This document shows positions 1 through 8,535 of a stretch of 64,000 bases of DNA, piece after piece. A program made the position numbers and the translations under genes. The DNA is from Ureibacillus endophyticus (GTDB lineage Bacteria > Bacillota > Bacilli > Bacillales_A > Planococcaceae). Location of the stretch: positions 1-64,000 of the forward strand of contig NZ_RBZN01000002.1 in assembly GCF_003628435.1 (NCBI RefSeq). The letters are read 5' to 3'. The notes beneath the pieces were generated by a model. The model did no database searches, was not told where the DNA came from, and saw nothing but the letters and a program-made list of their open reading frames with translations. The first letter of the stretch is position 1. Each line of letters begins with the position of its first letter.

Positions 1-206
1 CAAAAATATGGGCGCAACCTTTTCGGAATGTTTGTCAAGAGCGATTGTCCCCTCGTTCGGAGAGTACTTATCGCCCAATACCTTGTGTTTTTCAATTTTT
101 CATAGAAGTTTTGACACTACCATCTATATACAAAATATAGTATACCGCTTATTGTTATATTTAATAAAGAAATATAATCAAGTTTGGTGTTTTCAAATGT
201 ATAGAC
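1..206. other. Left-edge intergenic region, possible partial gene
   Basis: No gene can be called with confidence. The first ~80 bases are visibly richer in G+C than the AT-rich stretch after them. On the minus strand a frame is open from a stop at 100-102 to the window edge and gives a protein-like stretch (LGDKYSPNEGTIALDKHSEK), but there is no convincing ribosome binding site before its only TTG candidate at 78-76. The plus-strand frames are also open here. It could be the start of a leftward gene or a gene remnant. Confidence 0.2.
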
Positions 207-235
207 TTGCAATTTTAATCACTAAAAGATAAACT
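207..235 (+). promoter_or_regulatory. Probable sigma-A promoter of ylaN
   Basis: TTGCAA (207-212), a 17-base spacer and TAAACT (230-235) lie about 45 bases before the ylaN start. This is a good vegetative-type promoter by sequence only. Confidence 0.5.
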
Positions 236-280
236 TTACTAAGATAGAATAGAAGAAATTCAAATGATGGGGGCGTCCTC

Positions 281-562
281 ATGGATACGAAAAATCAAGC
301 TTCCTACCAGGAAAAGGCTTTAGAGTTACTGTTATCGGATGCAGATAAAATTGCACGTTTAATAAAAGTACAAATGGATCATTTAACAATGCCATCTTGT
401 CCTTTATATGAAGAAGTATTAGATACTCAAATGTTTGGCTTGTCACGGGAAATCGATTTTGCTGTAAAATTAGGTTTACTTGACCGTGAACGTGGGAAAG
501 AGATTCTTGATACGTTAGAGAAAGAACTTTCTTTGTTACATGAAGCATACACAAACAAATAA
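281..562 (+). CDS. ylaN: YlaN family protein, Fur-associated iron homeostasis factor
   Basis: This 93-residue, mostly helical, charged cytoplasmic protein has the length and neighbourhood of B. subtilis YlaN, just upstream of ftsW and pyc. YlaN proteins bind ferrous iron and interact with the repressor Fur, relieving repression and helping iron-starved cells; that role is family knowledge and no catalytic motif is visible. The ATG follows a GGGGG ribosome binding site at 269-273. A promoter lies upstream and a strong terminator at 564-600 separates it from ftsW, so it appears to be a single-gene transcript. Confidence 0.85.
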   Translation: MDTKNQASYQEKALELLLSDADKIARLIKVQMDHLTMPSCPLYEEVLDTQMFGLSREIDFAVKLGLLDRERGKEILDTLEKELSLLHEAYTNK

Positions 563-563
563 T

Positions 564-600
564 AAAAAACTCAAACGCGTATGGCGATTTGAGTTTTTTT
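564..600 (+). terminator. Rho-independent terminator after ylaN
   Basis: The stem AAAAAACTCAAA (564-575) pairs with TTTGAGTTTTTT (588-599) around a 12-base loop and runs into T residues. Confidence 0.85.
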
Positions 601-620
601 TCTAAAATGGAGTTTTTAAA

Positions 621-1799
621 ATGAGAAAATATTTAGCCTATTATGTAAGAAATTTTGATTACCCGTTATTTTTCACTTATGTATTTTTATGTATTTTTGG
701 ATTAGTAATGATTTATAGTGCGAGTATAATCGTTAGTTTTAATGAAGATGGTACTGCAGACTATTACTTCCGAAAACAATTAACAAATTTAATAGTAGCT
801 TCTATTTTCTTTATTGCGGGTGCATTTTTCCCATATAAACATTTCAGTAGTAAAAATTTAATGAAAACTCTACTCTTTGTTACCTTGTTCTTATTCATTT
901 GGTTATTGATTGATGGTTACGAAGCAGGTGGTGCTAGAAGTTGGATTAATGTGTTTGGTATCACAATGTTTCAGCCTTCTGAATTTGCTAAACTTTTCAT
1001 TATTATCTATTTTGCAGGTGCCTTTTACCGTAAAAGTTTAAATAATCCAATGGAAAACCTAGAACCAAATAACATTGTATATCCAATAATCGTTTGGCTA
1101 ATAATTGTCTCATTTGTCGCTACAGAAACCGATTTGGGAGCAATGATTATTATTTCTGGAATTGCGGTTGCAGTTATTGCGGCGAGTGGTATACACATTA
1201 AAAAATTTATGAAGTTTCTAACAGTACTTGTTTTTTTTGGAGCAGCAATCATAGGAGCTGCGATATTGATTAAGGGTGATGATTTTTTAACACCAAACCG
1301 AATTGGTAGGATTAAGGCATTTTTAAATCCTTTCGAATATGAGACTGGTTCAAGTTACCAAATTGTTAATGGTTATATTGCAATTGGATCAGGTGGACTT
1401 GAAGGTGTAGGTTTAGGACAATCCATCCAAAAGTTGGGCTATTTACCAGAACCTCAAAATGACTTTATTATGGCAATCATTGCTGAGGAATTAGGTATAT
1501 TGGGTGTCATAATTGTTTTAGGTGGCTTAGGATTTATTGTTTTTAGAGGATTAATGATTGCTCTTAAAACAAAGGATCCTCTTGCTAGAATGCTAGCTTC
1601 AGGAATTGCTAGTTGGATTGCAATTCAAACGTTTGTAAACATAGGGGGATTATCGGGACTTATCCCGTTAACCGGTGTTACGCTTCCTTTTATTAGTTAT
1701 GGCGGAACATCTATATTATTTTTATCCATTGCTATGGGAATATTAATCAATATTTCTATGTATGTAAAACTAGAGCAGAGGAAAATCAAGGGGGACTAG
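621..1799 (+). CDS. ftsW: FtsW, septal SEDS peptidoglycan glycosyltransferase
   Basis: The 392-residue polytopic membrane protein belongs to the SEDS family (FtsW/RodA/SpoVE), which polymerises lipid II into glycan strands together with a class B penicillin-binding protein. Visible family motifs are FQPSEFAKL near residue 118, YLPEPQNDF near 274 (containing the conserved Asp) and GVTLPFISYGG near 350. About ten hydrophobic segments are present. Position between ylaN and pyc matches B. subtilis ftsW, so this is the vegetative division enzyme, whereas the second SEDS gene at 40.8 kb is spoVE. ATG 621 lies 8 bases after GGAG. Its stop codon touches the start of pyc. Confidence 0.93.
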   Translation: MRKYLAYYVRNFDYPLFFTYVFLCIFGLVMIYSASIIVSFNEDGTADYYFRKQLTNLIVASIFFIAGAFFPYKHFSSKNLMKTLLFVTLFLFIWLLIDGYEAGGARSWINVFGITMFQPSEFAKLFIIIYFAGAFYRKSLNNPMENLEPNNIVYPIIVWLIIVSFVATETDLGAMIIISGIAVAVIAASGIHIKKFMKFLTVLVFFGAAIIGAAILIKGDDFLTPNRIGRIKAFLNPFEYETGSSYQIVNGYIAIGSGGLEGVGLGQSIQKLGYLPEPQNDFIMAIIAEELGILGVIIVLGGLGFIVFRGLMIALKTKDPLARMLASGIASWIAIQTFVNIGGLSGLIPLTGVTLPFISYGGTSILFLSIAMGILINISMYVKLEQRKIKGD

Positions 1800-4700
1800 T
1801 GTTGAGAAAGATTCGTAAGATTTTAGTGGCAAACCGCGGTGAAATTGCGATTCGTCTTTTCCGCGCATGTAATGAATTGAAGCTTCAAACTGTAGCGATT
1901 TATTCAAGGGAAGATCAAGCATCTTTCCATCGCTACAAAGCTGATGAAGCCTATATCGTAGGTGTTGGTAAAAAACCAATCGATGCCTATTTAGATATTG
2001 AGGGAATTATTCAGATTGCGAAACAAGCAAAAGTAGATGCAATTCACCCAGGTTACGGGTTCTTATCTGAAAACGTTGAATTTGCTCGACGTTGTGAAGA
2101 AGAAGGCATTATCTTTATCGGACCAAATTCAGCACATTTAGATATGTTTGGGGATAAAGTAAAAGCCCGTGAACAAGCAATTGCAGCGAATATACCAGTT
2201 ATTCCTGGTAGTGACGGGCCTGTTGCATCTTTAGAAGAAGTGGCTCAATTTGGTGAAAAAGTTGGCTATCCTCTAATGATCAAAGCGGCTCTTGGTGGTG
2301 GCGGTCGTGGCATGAGACTTGTCCATTCTGAAGAAGAGTTAGCTTCAGCTTATGAGCGTGCTAAATCTGAGGCAAAAGCGGCATTTGGCTCCGATGAAGT
2401 TTACGTAGAAAAAGCAATTATTAAACCAAAACATATTGAAGTACAAATTTTAGGGGATGCTTCAGGTAATATCGTTCACCTTTATGAACGTGATTGCTCG
2501 ATTCAAAGAAGACATCAAAAGGTAGTTGAAATCGCACCATCGAATTCGATTTCAGAAGATTTGCGCAATCGCATTTGTCAAGCTGCTGTACAACTGATGC
2601 AAAATGTAAGTTATGTAAATGCTGGAACAGTAGAATTTTTAGTATCTGGTAATGAATTCTACTTTATCGAAGTAAATCCGAGAATTCAGGTAGAACATAC
2701 AATTACAGAAATGATTACAGGAATTGATATTGTTCATGCACAAATTAAAATTGCAGAAGGTCACGAACTTCACTCCGAAGAAGTAGGCATTCCAGAACAA
2801 AGTAAGATTCCTTTATTTGGGTATGCCATTCAATCCCGTGTGACGACAGAAGACCCAGCAAATAACTTTATGCCAGATACAGGGAAACTTATGGTATACC
2901 GTTCTAGTGGCGGATTTGGTGTCCGTCTAGATGCAGGAAATGGTTTCCAAGGGGCTGTTGTGACACCTCACTATGATTCATTACTGGTAAAAATTTCAAC
3001 ATGGGGGATGACGTTCCGTGAAGCGGCAGCAAAAATGGATCGAAACTTACGTGAATTCCGTATTCGTGGTGTAAAAACGAACATCCCGTTTTTAGAAAAC
3101 GTAGTATTACATGAGAAATTTATTAAAGGTGATTTTGATACAAGCTTCATTGATTCAACACCAGAACTATTTAATTTCCCTGTACGTAAAGACAGAGGAA
3201 CAAAACTATTAAACTATATTGGTAATGTCACATTAAATGGCTTCCCAGGCGTTGAAAAGAGAGTAAAACCAATTCTAGTTCAACCAAATAAACCGAAATT
3301 TGATTTAAATACTGAAATTCCAGCTGGTACAAAACAAATTTTAGATGCGCGTGGAGCAGATGGTTTAGTTGAATGGATTAAGGCACAAGACGATGTGTTA
3401 TTAACAGATACAACGTTCCGTGATGCGCATCAATCATTACTGGCAACTCGTGTTCGTTCTCAAGATATGTTCCAAATTGCAGATTACAATGCAAGAATGT
3501 TACATGATTTCTTCTCTTTTGAGTTATGGGGTGGGGCAACATTTGATGTAGCGTACCGATTCTTAAAAGAAGACCCTTGGGCAAGACTTGAGAAACTACG
3601 TGAACAAATGCCAAATGTATTGTTCCAAATGTTATTACGTGGTGCCAATGCAGTGGGATATAAAAACTATCCGGATAATTTAATCCGTGAGTTTATTAAA
3701 GAATCTGCACAATCTGGAATCGATGTGTTCAGAATTTTCGATAGTTTGAACTGGATTAAAGGTATGGAAGTTGCCATTGATGAAGTTCGCCATACAGGAA
3801 AAATCGCAGAAGCGGCAATCTGTTATACAGGTGATATTTTAGATGATTCCCGCGCGAAATATACTGTTCAATACTACAAAGATATGGCAAAAGAGTTAGA
3901 AGCAAGTGGTGCGCATATTTTAGCGATAAAAGATATGGCAGGTCTTTTAAAACCAGAAGCTGCGTACAGACTTGTTTCAGAATTAAAAGAAGCAACAAAT
4001 CTACCGATTCATTTGCATACACATGATACAAGTGGCAACGGAATATATACGTATGCCAAAGCAATTGAAGCAGGTGTTGATATTATTGATACTGCGTTAG
4101 GATCAATGTCAGGTTTAACATCACAGCCAAGTGCAAACTCATTATATTACGCAATGAGTGGCAATAAACGACAAGTAAGAGCGGATATTGATGCGCTAGA
4201 GCAGCTATCATACTACTGGGAAGATGTTCGTAAATTCTATAGTGACTTTGAAAGTGGCATGAAGAGTCCACATTCTGAAATTTATGTTCACGAAATGCCA
4301 GGAGGACAATATAGTAACCTTCAACAACAAGCAAAAGCGGTTGGTTTAGGAGATCGCTGGGATGAAGTGAAGAAAATGTACTCTACGGTAAATATGTTAT
4401 TTGGAGATATTGTTAAAGTAACTCCATCTTCTAAAGTAGTAGGGGACATGGCATTATTCATGGTGCAAAATGACCTAAATGAAGAAAATATTTACACACG
4501 TGGACAAAACATTGACTTCCCTGATTCAGTCGTTGAATTATTCCAAGGTTACTTAGGTCAAATTCCTGGTGGATTTCCACAAGAGCTACAAAAAGTTATC
4601 TTAAAAGATCGTGAAGCGATTACGGTTCGCCCTGGTGAATTACTAGAACCAGTGAATTTTGAAGAACTAGAACAAACATTACAAGAAAAATTTGGACGAC

Positions 4701-5236
4701 CAGTGTCAAAACAAGATGTCCTTGCTTATGCACTATATCCAAAAGTAGTTGAAGAATATATGCAAGCTACTGAATCTTTCGGGGACATTTCAGTTTTAGA
4801 TACACCGACATTCTTATATGGATTAAAACTTGGCGAAGAAATCGAAGTGGAGATTGAAAAAGGAAAAACATTAATTGTGAAGCTCGTGTCTATCGGAGAA
4901 CCTCAACATGACGGTACACGTGTCATCTACTTCGAATTTAATGGTCAATCTCGTGAAATCGTTATTCAAGATTTAACAGTAGAAGTTGACGGAAACATTG
5001 CCTTAAAAGCAGATCCAAGTAATCCAAATCAAATAGGTGCAACAATGCCAGGTACTGTATTAAAAGTGGTCGTTTCAAAAGGTAGTCCAGTAAAACGTGG
5101 AGATTACTTATTAATTACGGAAGCAATGAAAATGGAAACAACTGTACAAGCTCCAAAAGATGGCGTGGTTAAAGAAGTTTATGCTTCGGCAGGCGATGCT
5201 ATTTCAACTGGTGATTTATTAATAGAGTTAGAGTAA
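1799..5236 (+). CDS. pyc: Pyruvate carboxylase
   Basis: At 1145 residues this is a full-length single-chain pyruvate carboxylase, which makes oxaloacetate from pyruvate, bicarbonate and ATP to refill the TCA cycle. Order of domains: biotin carboxylase with the ATP-grasp loop GGGGRGMR near residue 165 and EVNPRIQVEHT near 290; carboxyltransferase beginning LLTDTTFRDAHQSLLATR near 533, with metal-site segment AIKDMAGLL near 711; and a C-terminal biotinyl domain with AMKME, whose Lys is about residue 1111. The start is GTG 1799 or, with better spacing from the AAGGGGG site, TTG 1802. It directly follows ftsW (stop at 1797-1799), as in B. subtilis. Confidence 0.96.
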   Translation: MLRKIRKILVANRGEIAIRLFRACNELKLQTVAIYSREDQASFHRYKADEAYIVGVGKKPIDAYLDIEGIIQIAKQAKVDAIHPGYGFLSENVEFARRCEEEGIIFIGPNSAHLDMFGDKVKAREQAIAANIPVIPGSDGPVASLEEVAQFGEKVGYPLMIKAALGGGGRGMRLVHSEEELASAYERAKSEAKAAFGSDEVYVEKAIIKPKHIEVQILGDASGNIVHLYERDCSIQRRHQKVVEIAPSNSISEDLRNRICQAAVQLMQNVSYVNAGTVEFLVSGNEFYFIEVNPRIQVEHTITEMITGIDIVHAQIKIAEGHELHSEEVGIPEQSKIPLFGYAIQSRVTTEDPANNFMPDTGKLMVYRSSGGFGVRLDAGNGFQGAVVTPHYDSLLVKISTWGMTFREAAAKMDRNLREFRIRGVKTNIPFLENVVLHEKFIKGDFDTSFIDSTPELFNFPVRKDRGTKLLNYIGNVTLNGFPGVEKRVKPILVQPNKPKFDLNTEIPAGTKQILDARGADGLVEWIKAQDDVLLTDTTFRDAHQSLLATRVRSQDMFQIADYNARMLHDFFSFELWGGATFDVAYRFLKEDPWARLEKLREQMPNVLFQMLLRGANAVGYKNYPDNLIREFIKESAQSGIDVFRIFDSLNWIKGMEVAIDEVRHTGKIAEAAICYTGDILDDSRAKYTVQYYKDMAKELEASGAHILAIKDMAGLLKPEAAYRLVSELKEATNLPIHLHTHDTSGNGIYTYAKAIEAGVDIIDTALGSMSGLTSQPSANSLYYAMSGNKRQVRADIDALEQLSYYWEDVRKFYSDFESGMKSPHSEIYVHEMPGGQYSNLQQQAKAVGLGDRWDEVKKMYSTVNMLFGDIVKVTPSSKVVGDMALFMVQNDLNEENIYTRGQNIDFPDSVVELFQGYLGQIPGGFPQELQKVILKDREAITVRPGELLEPVNFEELEQTLQEKFGRPVSKQDVLAYALYPKVVEEYMQATESFGDISVLDTPTFLYGLKLGEEIEVEIEKGKTLIVKLVSIGEPQHDGTRVIYFEFNGQSREIVIQDLTVEVDGNIALKADPSNPNQIGATMPGTVLKVVVSKGSPVKRGDYLLITEAMKMETTVQAPKDGVVKEVYASAGDAISTGDLLIELE

Positions 5237-5240
5237 TAAA

Positions 5241-5270
5241 AAAGGGAAGTGGTAAAAACCACTTCCCTTT
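5241..5270. terminator. Bidirectional terminator between pyc and ctaA
   Basis: AAAGGGAAGTGG and CCACTTCCCTTT form a 12-bp stem with a six-base loop. A-rich and T-rich flanks let it serve both convergent genes. Confidence 0.85.
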
Positions 5271-5273
5271 TAA

Positions 5274-6209
5274 TTATTTAAGTCGTTTTTTTTGATTTAA
5301 TCCACTACGATAATTCAGCATAATCATGTAACAGAATAAACCAAATAATAAAGTAATGAATAATGAGTGTAATAGAGAAACAAATAGATTAAGTTTAGTA
5401 AAGATACTTAACATACCTGTTAGCGATTGTAAAATGATAATAATGAAGGAGATAATCCATCCCCAATAGATGACACGTTGATTCTTATAATGTTTGATTG
5501 CATGAATCATAATGTATGTAATCCATACAAATATTAAAAGAACAGCAAAACGATGTCCCATTTGAACCCATTCGTACATATTGCTTGGTAGTGCAGATGC
5601 TTTTTCAAAGTTACAGAGCGGCCAATCAGGGCAAACTAAACTTGATTGCGTATGTCTTACTAAAGCACCTGAATAAACAACTATGTAAGAATATAGCGTT
5701 ACACCAACAGTATGCCATTTTAACTTATTACCAACAAAAACCTTATCAGCATCAAATTTTCTATCAACTTCAAATACAATCATTGATAATAATAAAACTG
5801 ATGCAAAGGAGATTAACGAAATACCGAAATGTAGTGCAAGGATAAAGTCACCTTGACCCCATAATACTTGTGCAGCACCAATTAATGCTTGTGCAATTAA
5901 GAAGAAGATTGCTAAAAAGCCTAGAAATTTCACTTCGCGCATATGTCCTAGAGTACGCCATGTCCAAATCACTAAAATTAAAACTAGTATAGAAACTGAC
6001 CCAGTTACAAAACGATGTGAAAATTCAATTAATACCTCAGTTGTAATTTCTTTTGGAATCAGAGAACCATTACAATCTGGCCAGTTACGACCACATCCCA
6101 TACCACTGTCGGTTTTTGTAACGAGAGCTCCTCCTAAAAGTATAAATAACATCCCTAAGGTTGTAGCTAAAGCAATTAATTTTAATAGTATACTTTGCTT
6201 TTGTTGCAT
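5274..6209 (-). CDS. ctaA: CtaA, heme A synthase
   Basis: This ~311-residue membrane protein with about eight hydrophobic segments converts heme O to heme A for cytochrome c oxidase. Both CtaA cysteine pairs are present: GCGRNWPDC near the N-terminus and VCPDWPLC in the second half, along with conserved His residues such as EFSHR and MGHR. ATG 6209 is chosen because AGGTGG (6223-6218) lies 8 bases upstream; a GTG 12 bases further upstream overlaps that site. It is transcribed away from the ctaCDEF genes, as in Bacillus. The adjacent ctaB, which should supply its substrate heme O, is decayed here. Confidence 0.93.
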   Translation of the reverse strand: MQQKQSILLKLIALATTLGMLFILLGGALVTKTDSGMGCGRNWPDCNGSLIPKEITTEVLIEFSHRFVTGSVSILVLILVIWTWRTLGHMREVKFLGFLAIFFLIAQALIGAAQVLWGQGDFILALHFGISLISFASVLLLSMIVFEVDRKFDADKVFVGNKLKWHTVGVTLYSYIVVYSGALVRHTQSSLVCPDWPLCNFEKASALPSNMYEWVQMGHRFAVLLIFVWITYIMIHAIKHYKNQRVIYWGWIISFIIIILQSLTGMLSIFTKLNLFVSLLHSLFITLLFGLFCYMIMLNYRSGLNQKKRLK

Positions 6210-6221
6210 AATGTTAGCCAC

Positions 6222-6524
6222 CTACTTTTTATGTATAGAACGTATTATCTGTTCTAGCTTTTATTATGATAGCGAATAAAAAGTTAAAAGACAACTTCAA
6301 ACAGGATAAGGGTTCCAAGTGCCTTTAGTTTTTCACAAATTGTTCATAAATTCGTACTTTTACTTTCACAAATCTTTTTGGAAAATGCTTTACTATATAT
6401 ATGTTCTTCTATAATTAGCTAACAGTGTGCAATTTCAGCAAACTTCATCGAAATTTTACTTATATGTCTAGAAATCATGGACAAATTTCGATATAGTTAT
6501 TGTTAGCGGAATATGCTTACAAAA
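6222..6524. other. Intergenic region between ctaA and ctaB remnant
   Basis: About 300 AT-rich bases with no supportable gene. It should hold the ctaA promoter and that of the former ctaB gene, but I could not pick out a convincing pair of promoter hexamers. Confidence 0.4.
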
Positions 6525-7160
6525 ATGAAAGGGACGAGTAATAAATGGTCGAGCTATAAAATCGCATAATATTGTCAGCTATCTTAATACTTCGAAAGAC
6601 TTTCATGCACTTATAAAGATTGGGATTGTAAATTTGAAATTATTTACTGCCTTTGCAACAGACTTAAAATGTTGATAAACGGTTTGATTTTTATTTTACA
6701 ATAACTCGATTTGATAATTAGTACATTGCTCGGTGCAGCGTTCATTATCGGTGAATCTGGTGCAATGAGTAACATCGATCAAGATATTGATCAAAATTAA
6801 TAATCAAATGAAGTATGCTGATAATATTACGAATGGTTAAGCTACGTACCATTGGAAATTCTCTTTTACAACATTGTAAGTGAAATTTTGTTTTTTTACG
6901 GCAACATTAATTGCCAGCATGTGAGGACTTTACAATAGGTAATAAAATTCTATATTCAATACGGTTTAAAAAGAAGTTAGTAATTATTAGCCGGAATTCT
7001 TTTGCATCTTTAACTATTTTTATTAGTAGTGAGTTTTCTTTGTATTGTTATTTGATAGCAACCACAATATTCAAAAAGCTTTTGCTATTTAATAATACAT
7101 AGAATATCGTGGACTAAAATTACCAATGCTACTACTTGTATAAAAAAGTTTGATTAAATA
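6525..7160 (+). pseudogene. ctaB: Decayed ctaB (heme O synthase, protoheme IX farnesyltransferase)
   Basis: No long frame exists, but four stretches read in order as CtaB. 6592-6672 gives SKDFHALIKIGIVN, matching the N-terminal KDF.SLIKIGIVN of Bacillus CtaB. 6720-6797 gives LLGAAFIIGESGAMSN followed by DQDID, matching the motif around the prenyltransferase NxxxDRDID site. About 6944-6990 gives KILYSIRFKKK, matching VLYTMWTKRR. 7102-7140 gives EYRGLKLPMLLLV, matching EDYRAANIPMLPVV. Frame changes and stops (6673, 6676, 6798, 7141) separate them. The distance between the second and third blocks is about that of the intact gene; between the third and fourth ~40 bases are missing. Position between ctaA and ctaC is exactly that of ctaB in Bacillus. 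Family sequences are recalled, not searched; ends are approximate. Confidence 0.85.
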
Positions 7161-7304
7161 AGATGTATTTACAGATTAGGTCTTCTAGAGATGATAACTA
7201 TCTAAATATCGAACTGGTATATGATCAAATTTTTTTCTGTATTGAATGTAGGAAAGTTACTAATTGAAGTTCATAATTTTAACACAAAGTTCAGTATTAA
7301 AAGA

Positions 7305-7356
7305 TGGTACTATTAATGTGTTAGATGTGGAATTCTCTTACAAATGAGAAAACACA
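7305..7356 (+). promoter_or_regulatory. Possible promoter and inverted repeat before ctaC
   Basis: An extended -10 type sequence, TGGTACTAT (7305-7313), is followed by an imperfect inverted repeat in which ATGTG..TTCTC (from about 7325) pairs with GAGAA..CACAT (to about 7356). Since ctaB is dead, ctaC needs transcription from within the remnant or from upstream. Sequence resemblance only. Confidence 0.3.
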
Positions 7357-7425
7357 TTGAACTTACACGAAGAAGTCCTAGTTACACATGTAAATACAAC
7401 AAAGAAAGAGGGGTTTTATTAAGCT

Positions 7426-8499
7426 ATGATGAAAGGGCTAAAAAAATGGCGTCTGTTTTCGCTATTAGCGGTATTAACAGTATTCCTTTCTGCCTGCACA
7501 GGTGAAGATTATATATCTACACTAAAACCAGCAGGTGAAGTCGGAGAAGACCAGTATGATTTACTTATTTTCTCTATTTCAATTATGACGTTAGTTGTAG
7601 TAGTAGTTTCATTCCTTTATTTATACGCTTTTACTAAGTTCCGCCGTTCAAAATTAGGCGACAAACACATCCCAAAACAAGTAGAAGGAAGTCACACTCT
7701 AGAAGTAATTTGGGCAGTGATTCCAATCATCTTATTATTAATTTTAGCAGTACCAACAATCCTTTCTACTTATAAATTTGCTGACGTAAAAGCAATGGAT
7801 GAAGTTGATGAAGAAGGAAACAAAACTGCTTTAACAGTTAATGTTACGGCAAAATTATATTGGTGGGAATTTGAATATCCAGAGCAAGGAATTGTAACTG
7901 CACAAGAACTTGTTGTTCCTACAAATGAAAAAGTTTACTTTAACTTAAAAGCTGCTGATGTTAAGCACTCATTCTGGATTCCAGCAGTCGGCGGTAAAAT
8001 GGATAACAACGTAGAAAACGTTAACAAATTCTGGTTAGAGTTTGGTAAAGAATCTGAAGGATTAAAAGATGGCGTATTCTATGGTAAATGTGCTGAGTTA
8101 TGTGGACCTTCTCACGCATTAATGGACTTCAAAGTTAAAACTGTTGATCGTGCAGCATTTGACCAATGGGTTGCAGCTATGCAAGCTACTGAAGGACAAA
8201 CTGCATCTGTTGATTCAACTGATTTAGGTGAAGCTACATTTGCTCAAAGTTGTTTAGGATGTCACGCTGTTTCTGGTGTAGGTACTACTGGTGCAATGGG
8301 TCCAAACTTAACAACATTTGGAGATCGTAACCGTGTAGCTGGTGTTTTAGAACATAGCAAAGAAAGTTTAGAAAACTGGATTTCAGATCCTGAAGCAATC
8401 AAACCAGGAAACTTAATGACTGGTAAGTACTCTGAATTATCTCCTGAAGAGATCAGTGCAGTTGCAGACTATATTATGAGTTTATCTGTCGAAAAATAA
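7426..8499 (+). CDS. ctaC: CtaC, cytochrome caa3 oxidase subunit II with heme c domain
   Basis: This 357-residue lipoprotein receives electrons from cytochrome c and passes them through CuA to subunit I. The order is: signal peptide with lipobox LSAC (Cys 24), two membrane helices, a cupredoxin domain carrying the CuA ligands in KCAELCGPSHALM (Cys 222 and Cys 226), and a fused C-terminal cytochrome c domain with CLGCH (Cys 276, Cys 279, His 280) and a later Met ligand region (GNLMTGKY). The fused heme c makes this a caa3-type oxidase. ATG 7426 or the adjacent ATG 7429 follows GAGGGG. It is the first intact gene of the ctaCDEF set. Confidence 0.95.
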   Translation: MMKGLKKWRLFSLLAVLTVFLSACTGEDYISTLKPAGEVGEDQYDLLIFSISIMTLVVVVVSFLYLYAFTKFRRSKLGDKHIPKQVEGSHTLEVIWAVIPIILLLILAVPTILSTYKFADVKAMDEVDEEGNKTALTVNVTAKLYWWEFEYPEQGIVTAQELVVPTNEKVYFNLKAADVKHSFWIPAVGGKMDNNVENVNKFWLEFGKESEGLKDGVFYGKCAELCGPSHALMDFKVKTVDRAAFDQWVAAMQATEGQTASVDSTDLGEATFAQSCLGCHAVSGVGTTGAMGPNLTTFGDRNRVAGVLEHSKESLENWISDPEAIKPGNLMTGKYSELSPEEISAVADYIMSLSVEK

Positions 8500-8535
8500 T
8501 TTGAACTTTAGAAACACTTGAAGGAGGTTAAAGTT

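Noticed and set aside
8-232. A 74-codon plus-strand open frame at the left edge
   Set aside because: No ribosome binding site, AT-rich second half of low complexity, and it ends in the ylaN promoter.
6911-7102. A 63-codon plus-strand open frame upstream of ctaC
   Set aside because: It lies within the decayed ctaB and part of it aligns with CtaB; there is no ribosome binding site.
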